6,203 bases of DNA, taken from a candidate division WOR-3 bacterium. Lineage in GTDB: Bacteria > SDB-A. Below, piece after piece: positions 1 through 5,662 of the stretch. The stretch spans positions 1 to 6,203 of the forward strand of contig JAFGON010000039.1 in assembly GCA_016926475.1 (NCBI GenBank), written 5' to 3'. The first letter of the stretch is position 1. Each line of letters begins with the position of its first letter. The notes under the pieces were generated by a model. It worked only from the letters and a program-made list of their open reading frames with translations. It was not told where the DNA came from and searched no databases. The position numbers and the translations under genes were made by a program.

Positions 1-89
1 AAGTATTGACTTCAACTCGAAGGATTATATCACTGAGCCGAGTTTTTAAAAATCCTGTTGTAGCCCTGCATTTAAGTTTCAACATGAAC
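1..89. other. Leader without an identifiable gene; possible tail of an upstream gene
   Basis: No gene can be assigned here. Two + frames are open from the left edge. One ends at a TAA at 47-49 and would encode a 15-residue tail ending in TEPSF. The other ends at a TAG at 90-92 and would encode about 29 residues. Either could be the end of an upstream gene, and nothing in them is recognisable. A 6-base inverted repeat (AACTCG at 14-19, CGAGTT at 39-44) is followed by a short T run, which is weakly terminator-like, but the 19-base loop and short stem make this doubtful. Confidence 0.2.
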
Positions 90-118
90 TAGACATAAAA
101 TCTGGTAATATGTATAAA
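90..118 (+). promoter_or_regulatory. Sigma-70-type promoter for the first gene
   Basis: A -35 box TAGACA (90-95; 5 of 6 to TTGACA) and a -10 box TATAAA (113-118; 5 of 6 to TATAAT) are separated by exactly 17 bases. Transcription would start near 124-126, giving a leader of about 23 bases before the first ATG. A small hairpin (TTGTT at 125-129, AACAA at 134-138, 4-base loop) lies at the predicted RNA 5' end. This is the best promoter match seen, and it may drive the downstream genes too. It is a consensus match only. Confidence 0.5.
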
Positions 119-140
119 ACTCTTTTGTTGTAAAACAAGA

Positions 141-145
141 AGGAG
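141..145 (+). promoter_or_regulatory. Ribosome binding site of the Mpv17-like gene
   Basis: AGGAG lies 2 bases before the ATG at 148 and 5 bases before the adjacent in-frame ATG at 151. The spacing favours 151 as the true start, which removes a single methionine from the protein. Confidence 0.6.
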
Positions 146-147
146 AA

Positions 148-819
148 ATGATGGATGTAGCCCTATCAATAATCTGGATGCTAATTCTCGCTATGGTCGT
201 CGCTGTTCTGGCGTTTCCCGGTTCGAGAGAAGAGTTTGTTGAATTGACAAAAAATTATCCCTATTTTATGGGAGCTTTGAAATTCGGGCTGTTAGGAACT
301 ATGGGTGAATTGTTGAGCTGGAAAATAGTCTCAGGGAAATGGAGATTGAAAAACATAAGGCTTTGGCAGAGAATTCTCGTCTGGGCGTTCCTCGGTGTTG
401 TTTTTGTGGCAGTTTTCCCGCTTTTTTCTTTTGGAGTTGAAGGCCTGCTTCAAACCGGGCTTTTAGGCGGAAAGGGAATAAAACTGCTGACAGCTTTTTG
501 GAAATCTTTTTTTATGCAGGCGATTTTCGCCTTTCCTTTTATGGTGTTTCACAGAATCACAGATACCCTGATAGATAGAGGAGAACTGTTCACAAAATGG
601 AAAATTGTCGAAGTGTATGAAAAAATCGACTGGGAAAACATGTTCAAAATAGTGGGTGCGGCAATAATTTGGTTCTGGCTTCCAGTCCATACCTTGAACT
701 TTCTTTTACCTCCGGAATTCAGGCTGATAACAGCGGCTTTGCTCGCCATAGTATTGGGCGCTATCCTCGGAATAGCGAAGAGGCTTTCGGTAAAAAAACA
801 GGCAGATCAGAAAGTTTAA
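148..819 (+). CDS. Mpv17/PMP22-like integral membrane protein
   Basis: This is a 223-residue hydrophobic protein with about five to six predicted membrane segments (roughly residues 3-23, 38-56, 73-95, 115-136, 165-187 and 190-209) and a basic C-terminal tail. The signature is near the C-terminus: W177, P179, H181, N184, F185, P188 and R192 reproduce the W-x-P-x-(Q/H)-x-x-N-F-x-x-(V/P)-P-x-x-x-R pattern of the Mpv17/PMP22 family of eukaryotic mitochondrial and peroxisomal membrane proteins, here followed by a last membrane span. The molecular function of bacterial members is unknown to me, and channel-like activity would be inference from eukaryotic relatives. The gene follows the promoter at 90-118. 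Its stop lies 19 bases before the next gene, so the two are probably cotranscribed. The start may be the second ATG (151), which fits the ribosome binding site better. The family call rests mainly on the C-terminal motif. Confidence 0.72.
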   Translation: MMDVALSIIWMLILAMVVAVLAFPGSREEFVELTKNYPYFMGALKFGLLGTMGELLSWKIVSGKWRLKNIRLWQRILVWAFLGVVFVAVFPLFSFGVEGLLQTGLLGGKGIKLLTAFWKSFFMQAIFAFPFMVFHRITDTLIDRGELFTKWKIVEVYEKIDWENMFKIVGAAIIWFWLPVHTLNFLLPPEFRLITAALLAIVLGAILGIAKRLSVKKQADQKV

Positions 820-838
820 TAAATCAGACGGGGAGAAT

Positions 839-1219
839 ATGGCGGGAATAGTATTTTTTAAAACAGACAATATGGAAAAAACCCTTGCTTTCTATGTGGA
901 TGCGGTTGGAATGGATGTTTGGCTGGAGCAGAAAAACTGCGTGATATTAAGGCACGAGAATATGCTTTTGGGTTTTTGTCTCGGAGAGATGCCCCGGAAT
1001 GAGTCGCTGATAACGTTTTTTTATTCAAACAAAAAGAAAGTGGATGAAATATACGAAAAATTGAAAAATTCTGCGCAAAACCAGCCCAAGTACAACAAGG
1101 ATTACGATATCTACCATTTTTACGCTGAAGACCCGCAAGGCAGGGTGGTTGAATTTCAGTTTTTTTGCAGTGAAATCCAAGATAACTTTATCTGGGAAAA
1201 TAGTCCTAAAAAAACTTGA
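839..1219 (+). CDS. VOC (glyoxalase/bleomycin-resistance fold) family protein
   Basis: This 126-residue protein is the length of a single VOC domain with its two beta-alpha-beta-beta-beta units. Residues 3-25 (F-K-T-D-N-M-E-K-T-L-A-F-Y, then G-M) match the first strand and helix typical of the fold. Residues 98-109 (D-P-Q-G-R-V-V-E-F-Q-F-F) are the classic final-strand motif, with E105 at the usual metal-ligand position and H93 a possible second ligand. The histidine normally found in the first strand is missing, so metal binding as in glyoxalase I or extradiol dioxygenases is doubtful. The substrate cannot be predicted and glyoxalase I activity should not be assumed. The ATG follows GGGGAG (830-835) by 3 bases. 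The gene probably shares a transcript with the membrane protein upstream, but no functional link is evident. Confidence 0.75.
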   Translation: MAGIVFFKTDNMEKTLAFYVDAVGMDVWLEQKNCVILRHENMLLGFCLGEMPRNESLITFFYSNKKKVDEIYEKLKNSAQNQPKYNKDYDIYHFYAEDPQGRVVEFQFFCSEIQDNFIWENSPKKT

Positions 1220-1244
1220 AATTCTCGTGTTTTTGAAGTATGAA
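1216..1244 (+). promoter_or_regulatory. Possible internal promoter before the polyamine genes
   Basis: TTGAAA (1216-1221; 5 of 6 to the -35 consensus) and TATGAA (1239-1244; 4 of 6 to the -10 consensus) are separated by 17 bases. Transcription would begin near 1251, after the upstream candidate ATG at 1240, which agrees with translation starting at 1270. The -35 overlaps the stop of the VOC gene. The match is modest and could be chance in AT-rich DNA. Confidence 0.3.
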
Positions 1245-1269
1245 AGAGAAACTTAAAAAAGGAAGTGAA

Positions 1270-2301
1270 ATGGATAAAAAAGAATATTTAAAAGATACAG
1301 TAGAGCACATAGACATAAAATCCTTTGACTCAAAGACATTGGTAGAGCAATACGGAAAAATGGCTTTTCAGGCGAGAAATCTCCACAGAGCGGCTCTTAT
1401 TTTCGATGAGATGATTAAAAATAGGGATTGCACTGTAATTATGTGCCTGGCAGGATCGATTTTTAGCGCAGGTTTGAAAAGGGCTGTTCTTGATTTGATC
1501 CAATGCAATATTGTTGATGCTGTAGTCTCTACCGGTGCGATTATTGTCGATCAGGATTTCTTTGAAGCTCTCGGATTCAGGCATTACATCGGTCATCCAA
1601 GCGCCGATGACGACGATTTGATGAAAAACACCATCGACAGAATATACGACACCTACATAGACGAGGATGAATTGAGAATTTGCGACGAAACGGTAAAAAT
1701 AATTGCGGATAGAGCCCCGACCAGACCTTATTCTTCGAGGGAGTTTCTAATGCTGATGGGTGATTACCTCATAGAGAACAAGAAAGGGGAAGAATCGCTG
1801 GTTCGGAAAGCCAGAGAAAAAGGGGTTCCGATTTTTGTCCCCGCGTTTTCCGACTGTTCAGCGGGTTTTGGACTGGTCAGCCACCAAGCCGAAAGAAAGC
1901 AATCTCCAAAGGTTACAATAGACTCCGTTAAAGATTTTTTAGAACTGACAAAACTAAAGTTGATGTCCAGGGATACTGGTCTTTTCATGATCGGGGGAGG
2001 GGTTCCGAAAAATTTCGCTCAGGACATAACAGTCGCGGCTGAAATTTTAGGAGAAGAAGTCAACATGCACAAATACGCCGTGCAGATTACAGTGGCTGAT
2101 GAAAGAGACGGGGGTCTGTCGGGTTCCACGTTAAAAGAAGCTCATTCATGGGGAAAAGTAGATCAAGGAGCTGAACAAATGGTGTTCTCTGAAGCGACTA
2201 TCGCTTTCCCTCTCATCGCGAGCTATGTTTACCACAGGAATAATTGGCAGGCGAGGCAACCAAGAAACTTTAACAAGGTGTTGGAAGAAGAAGAAAAATG
2301 A
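1270..2301 (+). CDS. Deoxyhypusine synthase-like protein, probable homospermidine synthase-type
   Basis: The 343-residue product belongs to the bacterial branch of the deoxyhypusine synthase (DHS) family, NAD-dependent enzymes that move a 4-aminobutyl group onto an amine through a lysine-bound imine. Numbered from 1270, the active-site block E-A-H-S-W-G-K carries E290, W294 and the catalytic lysine K296. The NAD-site motifs V-S-T-G-A (86-90), S-D-C-S (194-197) and G-G-G-V-P-K (242-247) are present. Bacteria lack the eIF5A target, and relatives act as homospermidine synthases (two putrescines to homospermidine), so that is the best guess. Several spermidine-contacting residues of true DHS are replaced (see findings). 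The ATG at 1270 was preferred to 1240 because GGAAG (1261-1265) lies 4 bases upstream and the residues following this ATG (DKKEYLK...) resemble known family N-termini. The stop overlaps the arginine decarboxylase start, indicating translational coupling within a polyamine operon. The family is certain, the exact reaction is not. Confidence 0.88.
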   Translation: MDKKEYLKDTVEHIDIKSFDSKTLVEQYGKMAFQARNLHRAALIFDEMIKNRDCTVIMCLAGSIFSAGLKRAVLDLIQCNIVDAVVSTGAIIVDQDFFEALGFRHYIGHPSADDDDLMKNTIDRIYDTYIDEDELRICDETVKIIADRAPTRPYSSREFLMLMGDYLIENKKGEESLVRKAREKGVPIFVPAFSDCSAGFGLVSHQAERKQSPKVTIDSVKDFLELTKLKLMSRDTGLFMIGGGVPKNFAQDITVAAEILGEEVNMHKYAVQITVADERDGGLSGSTLKEAHSWGKVDQGAEQMVFSEATIAFPLIASYVYHRNNWQARQPRNFNKVLEEEEK

Positions 2302-2858
2302 ATAAAGAAGCTCTAGTCCCAAAAAGTGTTTTTTTAACAAATGGAGTTGGCGTCCACAAAGATCAACTCGCTTCGTTCGAGCTCGCTCTGAGAGATGCCG
2401 GAATAGAAAAGTGTAATCTAGTCTATGTTTCGAGCATTTTGCCTCCGAAATGCAAAATTATTTCTCGAAACAAAGGGCTTGGAACCCTTCAAGCGGGTCA
2501 ACTCACGTACTGTGTAATGGCTAAAAACCAAACCAACGAACCAAACAGACTTCTCTCGGCGGCAGTTGGCATGGCTATGATCAAAGGGCATGAGCAGTAT
2601 GGGTATCTTTCGGAACACCATGCATTCGGGCAAACAGAAAAAGCTTCCGGAGAATACGCCGAAGATTTAGCGGCATCGATGCTCGCGACTACCTTGGGGA
2701 TACAATTCGACCCGAACCTGGCGTGGGATGAGAGAAAGCAGGTTTACAAAGCTAGCGGGCACACGTTTGTCACCCGCCCTATAGCTCAGTCCGCCAGGGG
2801 AAACAAAGACGGGCTATGGACGACGGTTATCGCTGCGGCAGTATTTTTGCTCGAATAG
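2298..2858 (+). CDS. pdaD: Pyruvoyl-dependent arginine decarboxylase proenzyme
   Basis: This enzyme decarboxylates arginine to agmatine, the first step of the arginine route to putrescine. The 186-residue proenzyme has the family's usual size. The V-S-S-I-L-P-P motif at 44-50 is the self-cleavage site. Cleavage between S45 and S46 should give a beta chain of 45 residues and an alpha chain of 141 residues whose first serine becomes the pyruvoyl cofactor. Other family-like blocks are T-N-G-V-G-V-H (14-20), the Y-L-S-E-H-H motif (103-108), whose E106 is a candidate proton donor, and G-E-Y-A-E-D (118-123). The start overlaps the stop of the preceding gene as ATGA (2298-2301), and the purine-rich GGAAGAAGAAG just upstream may act as ribosome binding site. 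The downstream agmatinase, in the same reading frame after a single TAG, consumes its product. This is the short homotrimer or hexamer-type enzyme, unrelated to PLP-dependent SpeA. Confidence 0.92.
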   Translation: MNKEALVPKSVFLTNGVGVHKDQLASFELALRDAGIEKCNLVYVSSILPPKCKIISRNKGLGTLQAGQLTYCVMAKNQTNEPNRLLSAAVGMAMIKGHEQYGYLSEHHAFGQTEKASGEYAEDLAASMLATTLGIQFDPNLAWDERKQVYKASGHTFVTRPIAQSARGNKDGLWTTVIAAAVFLLE

Positions 2859-2863
2859 GGAGA
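2858..2863 (+). promoter_or_regulatory. Ribosome binding site deciding an ATT start for agmatinase
   Basis: GGGAGA overlaps the last base of the decarboxylase TAG and sits 4 bases before an in-frame ATT (2868). The alternative TTG at 2892 has GGAGG only 1 base upstream (2886-2890), too close for normal initiation. No in-frame ATG or GTG exists between the stop at 2856-2858 and the conserved domain. Confidence 0.5.
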
Positions 2864-2867
2864 CAAT

Positions 2868-3713
2868 ATTCAACAGGTAAATTTTGGAGGATTGGATCCG
2901 GAGTTCTCGAGTAGAGAAAATTCCAAATTCGTTATATTGCCGGTTCCATTCGACCTTACCAGTTCTTGGCTCAAGGGCTCTGACAAAGGACCGGCGGCTC
3001 TTATAGAGGCTTCTGCGAACATGGAGTTGTTCGACGAAGAAACTGAAAAAGAACCTTTCAAAGCCGGTATTTTCACCGAAGAACCGGTTTCGGCTGGAAG
3101 TACTTCCGAGATGGTGGAAAAGGTCAAAAAGAAAATTACCGAACATCTCAAACAGGGAAAAATTCCAGTGACTATAGGCGGCGAGCACTCTGTTTCAATA
3201 GGTGCGTTTAAGGCTTTCGCCGAATTTTATGACCGGATAAGCGTTTTGCATCTCGACGCTCATTCCGACAGACGCGACGTGTACGAGGGCGATAAATTCA
3301 ACCACGCGTGCGTAATCTCGCGAGCTGAAGAAATTGGATTTAATGTGGTTTCTGCCGGAATCAGAAGCCTTGATTTTTCTGAAAAGAGAATTCTTTCGGA
3401 TGACAGGGTGTTTTTGGCATCAAAATTGAGAGACGACAGAAACTGGATAAAAAAAGTTATGTCAAAACTTTCAGAAAATGTCTACGTCACAATTGACCTC
3501 GACGTATTCGATCCTTGCGTGCTTCCGTCCACTGGAACACCTGAACCGGGTGGGCTAAGTTGGTATGAAGTGCTCGATATTCTCAGAGAGACAGCCCGGA
3601 ATAAAAAAATAAGGGGATTCGACGTAGTCGAATTGAAACCGGATCACAACAGGTATTCTGATTTCACAGCCGCGAAGCTCGTTTACAAGTTAATCGGTTA
3701 CATCAACGGCTGA
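2868..3713 (+). CDS. speB: Agmatinase (ureohydrolase/arginase family)
   Basis: The enzyme hydrolyses agmatine to putrescine and urea using a binuclear manganese centre. All ligand motifs are intact. Counted from the TTG at 2892, they are G-G-E-H-S (H99), L-D-A-H-S-D (D122, H124, D126) and T-I-D-L-D-V-F-D-P (D202, D204). N-H-A (H138) and the D-V-V-E-L glutamate (E247) are also present. Agmatinase rather than arginase is supported by the N-terminal block L-P-V-P-F-D with K-G-P and by the decarboxylase next door. Starting at ATT 2868 gives 281 residues and includes V-N-F-G-G-L-D-P-E-F. As I recall the family, N-F-x-G-L is part of the conserved N-terminus, so the TTG start (273 residues) would cut into it. 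A strong ribosome binding site precedes the ATT. Formimidoylglutamase or guanidinobutyrase is less likely given the operon. The next gene begins 7 bases after the stop. Confidence 0.92.
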   Translation: MQQVNFGGLDPEFSSRENSKFVILPVPFDLTSSWLKGSDKGPAALIEASANMELFDEETEKEPFKAGIFTEEPVSAGSTSEMVEKVKKKITEHLKQGKIPVTIGGEHSVSIGAFKAFAEFYDRISVLHLDAHSDRRDVYEGDKFNHACVISRAEEIGFNVVSAGIRSLDFSEKRILSDDRVFLASKLRDDRNWIKKVMSKLSENVYVTIDLDVFDPCVLPSTGTPEPGGLSWYEVLDILRETARNKKIRGFDVVELKPDHNRYSDFTAAKLVYKLIGYING

Positions 3714-3720
3714 GGACTGT

Positions 3721-4278
3721 ATGATGCAAGATCTTATCCCATGGGTTTTGATTCCGTTATTGATAATGCTCGCGAGAATAATTGATGTCTCCATCGGGAC
3801 CGTGAGGATTATTTTCGTAGCTCGCGGTAAAGCTGTTATGGCGGCAATACTTGGTTTTTTCGAGGTTGTGATATGGATACTGGCAATAACTCAGGTTCTC
3901 GCTAACCTCACCAACGTGACATGTTATATCGGTTATGGTCTGGGTTTCGCTCTCGGAAATATAATAGGCATAAAAATTGAAAGAAAACTGGCTTTCGGAC
4001 TTCAGATGATTACAATAATAACCGCCAATAAATTAGACCTTCTTCCCATGACTCTGAGAGAGGAAGGATACGGAGTGACGGTTGTCAATGGCAAAGGAGT
4101 AAAAGGGGACGTCAAAATCATCTACGCTGTCGTTGAAAGGAAATTTGTTCAGCACATTCTGGATTTAGTCAATGCCACGGAGCCTGATAGTTTTGTAACT
4201 GTTGAAGATATGGTCTCGCTTCAGAGAGGCTTTATAAGACAAAGGCAGAAAAAAGGTTTGTTCGCGAAAAAAAAATAA
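3721..4278 (+). CDS. UPF0316 membrane protein (DUF5698 + DUF2179)
   Basis: This is a 185-residue protein of the YebE-like UPF0316 family, of normal length. The N-terminal half (about 5-90) is hydrophobic, with three likely membrane spans (roughly 5-25, 37-61, 67-87) and the family-like blocks A-R-I-I-D-V-S-I-G-T-V-R-I (18-30) and G-Y-G-L-G-F-A-L-G-N (71-80). The C-terminal half (about 105-165) is a soluble DUF2179 domain with the pattern L-R-E-E-G-Y-G-V-T (112-120), then G-x-G, then I-I-Y-A-V-V-E-R (133-140). A basic tail (G-L-F-A-K-K-K) follows. DUF2179 also ends YitT-type proteins. Its ligand is not established as far as I know. GAGG (3712-3715) overlaps the agmatinase stop and lies 5 bases before this ATG, and a second ATG follows immediately. 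It is translationally linked to the polyamine genes, but a role in polyamine transport or sensing is only a context guess. Confidence 0.85.
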   Translation: MMQDLIPWVLIPLLIMLARIIDVSIGTVRIIFVARGKAVMAAILGFFEVVIWILAITQVLANLTNVTCYIGYGLGFALGNIIGIKIERKLAFGLQMITIITANKLDLLPMTLREEGYGVTVVNGKGVKGDVKIIYAVVERKFVQHILDLVNATEPDSFVTVEDMVSLQRGFIRQRQKKGLFAKKK

Positions 4279-4290
4279 AGGAGCTTTAAA

Positions 4291-4758
4291 TTGAAGGATA
4301 TAAAAGGATTGGATTTGTATTTATCGGAAAACCAAAATGTGCATTTTCTTGAAGCTGAAAAAAAAGGAGATGTGATTGTCGAACTGCTTTCAAAAATACC
4401 GAAAGAAAACTTCAAAGATTACGAAGAGGTAAAAAGAGAAATGCTCATGAGAGAGGACCTTATGTCTACCGGGATTGGACTTGGAATAGCGTTCCCACAT
4501 ATAGGTTCCGTCAACGTTGAAAAAATGAGCATCTGCGTGGGAATATTAAAAAAAGGCGTAGATTGGGGGGCAATTGACGATAAGCCGGTGAGAATCGTCA
4601 TACTAATTGTCTACCCCTCCAAGAGAAGAACGGAGTATTTGACATTGATATCAAAATTGAGCACGGTTCTCAAAGAAGAAATGAACAGAGAAAAGATTGA
4701 AAAATCAAGCGACAGCGAGGAGGTGTTTCAAATTTTGACAAACAACCTGGTGATTTAA
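4291..4758 (+). CDS. PTS EIIA domain protein, fructose/PtsN type
   Basis: This is a stand-alone 155-residue EIIA (PTS_EIIA_2) domain, which accepts a phosphoryl group from HPr. The phosphorylation motif is S-T-G-I-G-L-G-I-A-F-P-H-I (59-71) with the acceptor histidine H70, preceded by the typical R-E-D-L (54-57). The F-x-x-R-E segment is represented by V-K-R-E-M-L-M-R-E (47-55). The C-terminal half has the expected I-V-I-L-I-V-Y-P strand (102-109) and the L-x-L-I-S-K-L helix (117-123). No transporter (EIIB/EIIC), EI or HPr is in the window. A regulatory PtsN-like role is therefore more likely than sugar uptake. It starts with TTG, with AAGGAG (4278-4283) 7 bases upstream, and no in-frame ATG lies nearby. 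It ends 2 bases before the SPOR-domain gene, so the two are probably cotranslated. Confidence 0.9.
   Translation: MKDIKGLDLYLSENQNVHFLEAEKKGDVIVELLSKIPKENFKDYEEVKREMLMREDLMSTGIGLGIAFPHIGSVNVEKMSICVGILKKGVDWGAIDDKPVRIVILIVYPSKRRTEYLTLISKLSTVLKEEMNREKIEKSSDSEEVFQILTNNLVI
4749..4754 (+). promoter_or_regulatory. Ribosome binding site of the SPOR-domain gene
   Basis: GGTGAT matches the 3' half of the extended Shine-Dalgarno sequence (AAGGAGGTGATC) and lies 6 bases before the GTG start at 4761, inside the last codons of the EIIA gene. The frame upstream is open to 4701 but contains no ATG, GTG or TTG, so GTG 4761 is the only conventional start. Confidence 0.45.
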
Positions 4759-4760
4759 AA

Positions 4761-5600
4761 GTGTTAAGCTTTTTCGTATTAGCAGGATTGTATGCTTTCT
4801 TGGGGCTGTATGTTCCCGACCAGGCTAATCCTTGGGCGGTTCAGCTTCTTTCGCTGACAGACACTGATAATATTTACGAAAATACAGTCGAAATAAACAC
4901 GGTTCTGGAGGAAGAATCATTTCTCGGCACGGGCTCTTATGCGAGGTTTGCAATAGTCCAGGGAATTTTTCAAGACAGAAGAGTATACAGGATTTGCGCG
5001 GGAGCTTTCCCGTCAAGAGACGAGGCGACGGAAGCTGTAAACGCTTTGACTTCAAAAGGAGTTGATTGCTTTCCTAAAAATCTATTTGTGGAAGAAAAAT
5101 GGGAATTCGTGGTATCCAAAACTGGCGAAATTTTTTTGGGTTCCGACCACGTTGTCGATATACTCGACAACGGTCAAATTTCAACTGACAGGGAGAGAGC
5201 ATACGTTCAGCCCCAAAGAAAATACGCCGCCCTGGCTTATTCAAATTGGACCGGATTTGAAGGAGAAGGAGAGAATTTGTATTTGTTAAACCTTGAAAGT
5301 TTAAATGAGAAACTCGTCCTGATAGACATGAGGGCTGTTCTTCCTTATTTTTGGTTTTCAGACGATAATGACGGATGTTTTTTGATAACAGAGTTGCTCT
5401 GCGGGGGAACAGCGTATTCAAACGAAGTCATTATAGTTAACTGTGAAACTGCTGGAATAGTAGCTCGTTATGAACATTGCACGGTAGACAGGTGTTGTGA
5501 AGAGGAAAGCTTTTTATACTTAGATTCTCTATCACCCGATGAAACTGTTGAAGCAGAGATCAAGATAGATTTAAAAGATTTTTTTAACAGCGGCCATTGA
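4761..5600 (+). CDS. Exported SPOR-domain protein with unrecognised C-terminal region
   Basis: The product has 279 residues. The N-terminus (1-17) is hydrophobic, like a signal peptide or anchor, but has no lysine or arginine before it, which is atypical. Residues about 60-108 fit a SPOR domain (R-V-Y-R-I-C-A-G-A-F-P-S-R-D-E-A at 74-89, then L-T-S-K-G-V-D), a fold that binds glycan strands of peptidoglycan stripped of stem peptides. The remainder (about 110-279) is not recognised. It is strand-rich, with repeated patterns such as A-A-L-A-Y-S (156-161) and L-Y-L-L-N-L (173-178) that recall one or two blades of a beta-propeller. Eight cysteines (79, 103, 206, 214, 228, 240, 245, 246) would suit disulfides if exported. 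It starts with GTG 2 bases after the EIIA stop. Peptidoglycan binding is inferred from the SPOR call, and the rest is unknown. Confidence 0.6.
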   Translation: MLSFFVLAGLYAFLGLYVPDQANPWAVQLLSLTDTDNIYENTVEINTVLEEESFLGTGSYARFAIVQGIFQDRRVYRICAGAFPSRDEATEAVNALTSKGVDCFPKNLFVEEKWEFVVSKTGEIFLGSDHVVDILDNGQISTDRERAYVQPQRKYAALAYSNWTGFEGEGENLYLLNLESLNEKLVLIDMRAVLPYFWFSDDNDGCFLITELLCGGTAYSNEVIIVNCETAGIVARYEHCTVDRCCEEESFLYLDSLSPDETVEAEIKIDLKDFFNSGH

Positions 5601-5662
5601 ATATCCGGGTTCAAATTAATCTTTAGCTTGCTCTGCGATTGTTTTGGCATTTTAATTTAAAA

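Noticed and set aside
14-47. Possible rho-independent terminator (AACTCG / CGAGTT followed by T5)
   Set aside because: The stem is only 6 bases with a 19-base loop, too weak to call without knowing the upstream gene.
1240-1269. Upstream ATG giving a 10-residue longer DHS-like protein
   Set aside because: It has a poor ribosome binding site and the extra residues (KEKLKKGSE) are not family-like. The start at 1270 has GGAAG upstream and a typical N-terminus.
2814-3188. Minus-strand open frame of 124 residues opposite agmatinase
   Set aside because: It is a shadow of the agmatinase and decarboxylase genes, with no recognisable motif and an aromatic- and arginine-rich composition typical of antisense frames.
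4719-4737. Strong GGAGGTG sequence inside the EIIA gene that could start an earlier SPOR-protein form
   Set aside because: The only TTG and ATT codons at suitable spacing are in the EIIA frame, not the SPOR frame. The motif simply encodes E-E-V.
5597-5614. TTGAA / TTCAA inverted repeat just after the SPOR gene
   Set aside because: It is a 5-base AT-rich stem with no following T tract, which is not a credible terminator.
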